A stretch of 64,000 nucleotides of DNA, from positions 39,430,423 through 39,494,422 of the forward strand of contig CM033394.1 in assembly GCA_019426215.1 (NCBI GenBank), in the 5' to 3' direction. The stretch is from Buddleja alternifolia. Its lineage: Eukaryota; Streptophyta; Magnoliopsida; Lamiales; Scrophulariaceae. The position numbers and the translations under genes are program-made. Of this stretch, positions 62,746 through 64,000 are shown piece by piece (the first letter of the stretch is position 1; each line of letters starts with the position of its first letter). The notes under the pieces were generated by a model. The model did not search any database, had not been told where the DNA came from, and worked only from the letters and a program-made list of their open reading frames with translations.

Positions 62746-64000
62746 CCGTCCGTAACAACACGGAATCGAACAAATAATATAGTGAAAGTAAGATCGTCTC
62801 CACAGGGAAGGTTATCAAGTACCAAACAAAGTTTATCTTATTATTTAGACTATCGATTATCAAAGATTTGAGATTTTAACTAATTAAAAGTCGAAATTTA
62901 TAAAAACAGAATTAATTATAAATAATTAACACAAATATAATTAAAACGAACAATCAATTAACGAAAGGCCTAGGGATTAAGATTTCATCAAGGTATTTCT
63001 ATGGATTATTGATTTTCAATGGATTATCATTCTTGTTTAAATTAAAGACCCAATTTCCTTAAATACATGAATACTCTCCCGAGATCTTCATGAGTACCCA
63101 CATAAATTAATTAACGTCACTCCCATGATCGAAAACTAATTTAGATGAATCCATTAAGTTCTATGAACATTGTTTAACTAGTCTCATGCAAAATTACCAA
63201 TATCCCTATTAAGCAATTTACACATGTCTATTAAATCTGAACCGATAAACTAATTCACCTCCCGGTACTTCTTAATTCATCTTAAATCATGCAATTGGTG
63301 ATCAAGCAATTACAAGCATTAAACTCTCATTAATAGATAAACCAAACAAGAAATCACATCCATAAATCATCAATAATCCAAATCAATACACAAGACTACA
63401 TCTTAAACCCTAGAAAATAATTTAGCTATGCATAATTAAAGAAAAACAAGAAATAAATTGCATAAACATAAAGTTACTCATGTTCAACAATGGAGGATTG
63501 GAAGAATACAACTTGAGAAGATGAAGCTTTCCTCTCCAAGAACTCTCTAAGATCTATTTTCTCTCTCTAAAAGTCTTCAAGATCTATTTTTTTTCAAGAA
63601 TGAATTATGCCTCTTCTACCTCCTCTAGCCTATAAAACGTTTTTGCCACTTTTTTTTTTACTAAAAAGGAGTCTTAGATACATAAATTATGCCCATCCAA
63701 GTCATAAAATCGGCCCACAAAAATATAAAAATCCGCAGTTGCACAGCTGTGCAGAATATCTGCACAACTGTGCAATCTGCCTGTGCAGAATTTTATCTTT
63801 TCATTTTTCTTCAACGAAACATTCTCGTTTGGCCTTTCTAATGCATTTCTTCATATCCTCTTGGATAGCCTTCATTATTCTCGTAATAAATACTCCTTCA
63901 ACTCATCAAAATCATCGCTTTTATGCCTACAAACGCATTGAAACGACTTAGAAATCAAAATACGTAAATTAGGCTAAAAATAAAGGAAAAGACTAATAAC
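62746..64000. other. Unclassified repeat-like region at the right edge
   Basis: The style changes at about 62740 ('tgtgttaaccgtccgtaaca', 'cgtctccacagggaagg'). This wording is familiar from dispersed plant repeats, but I cannot classify it. It may be an element inserted into the CACTA 5' end. Palindromes 'tgcacagctgtgca' (63740-63753) and 'tgcacaactgtgca' (63761-63774) lie near the edge. No convincing gene. Confidence 0.4.

Noticed and set aside
63607..63951. 114-codon open frame at the right edge
   Set aside because: Composition-driven, no domain, within a repeat-like non-coding region.

Overview
The window is nuclear DNA of a flowering plant, most likely a eudicot. Its host genes are split by AT-rich GT-AG introns, and the space between them is filled with plant transposable elements: CACTA/En-Spm, Mutator-like (MULE), plant-mobile-domain (PMD) genes, a Ty3/gypsy element, a LINE, tRNA-derived SINEs and foldback MITEs. 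I cannot name the species. No prokaryotic genes, CRISPR arrays or rRNA were seen.

Four host genes are supported. (1) A linker-histone H1/H5-domain protein with basic AT-hook-like patches, + strand, 8064-12039, two exons with a 2.7 kb intron. (2) A group D (TDY) MAP kinase of the MPK9/MPK16 type, + strand, 15429-19107, nine coding exons, one intron apparently GC-AG, with part of its last exon duplicated about 1.2 kb downstream. (3) An RKD-type RWP-RK transcription factor, - strand, 26190-26990, whose single intron has AT where GT is expected. (4) A class II HD-Zip factor of the ATHB17/18 type, + strand, 46559-50243, four exons, with a perfect 16-bp G-box palindrome about 340 bp upstream of its ATG.

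Region by region. 1-7.85 kb: a decayed MULE carrying a PMD gene (+) that converges on a MULE transposase (-). The 3' part of the PMD gene is tandemly duplicated (1.4 kb), and palindrome-bearing 135-bp repeats lie at the right. 8-12 kb: the H1 gene. 12.6-13.35 kb: a SINE and a MITE, both with perfect target-site duplications (TSDs). 15.4-20.4 kb: the MAPK gene and its duplicated tail. 20.8-24.3 kb: an internally deleted CACTA element. 26-27 kb: the RKD gene. 27.9-32.6 kb: two foldback elements and a 5'-truncated LINE. 35.3-41.9 kb: a complete gypsy-type element with two LTRs and a 5-bp TSD that keeps gag and protease; no reverse transcriptase or integrase was recognised. 46-50.3 kb: the HD-Zip gene. 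52.2-53.2 kb: a second PMD relic. 54.1 kb onward: a large, almost intact CACTA element with a transposase (TnpD) and a second gene combining a TnpA-like region, a DUF8039-like region and a Ulp1-type cysteine protease. Its far end lies beyond the window or is interrupted near 62.75 kb.

The host genes do not form a pathway; they are neighbours in a TE-rich landscape. The points most worth checking are the RKD splice donor, the GC-AG intron and duplicated tail of the MAPK, the gag-protease-only LTR element with a 19-codon minisatellite in antisense open frames, the CACTA element that has copied a leader-like sequence in front of both of its genes, and the 450-bp-armed foldback element with a GC-rich core.
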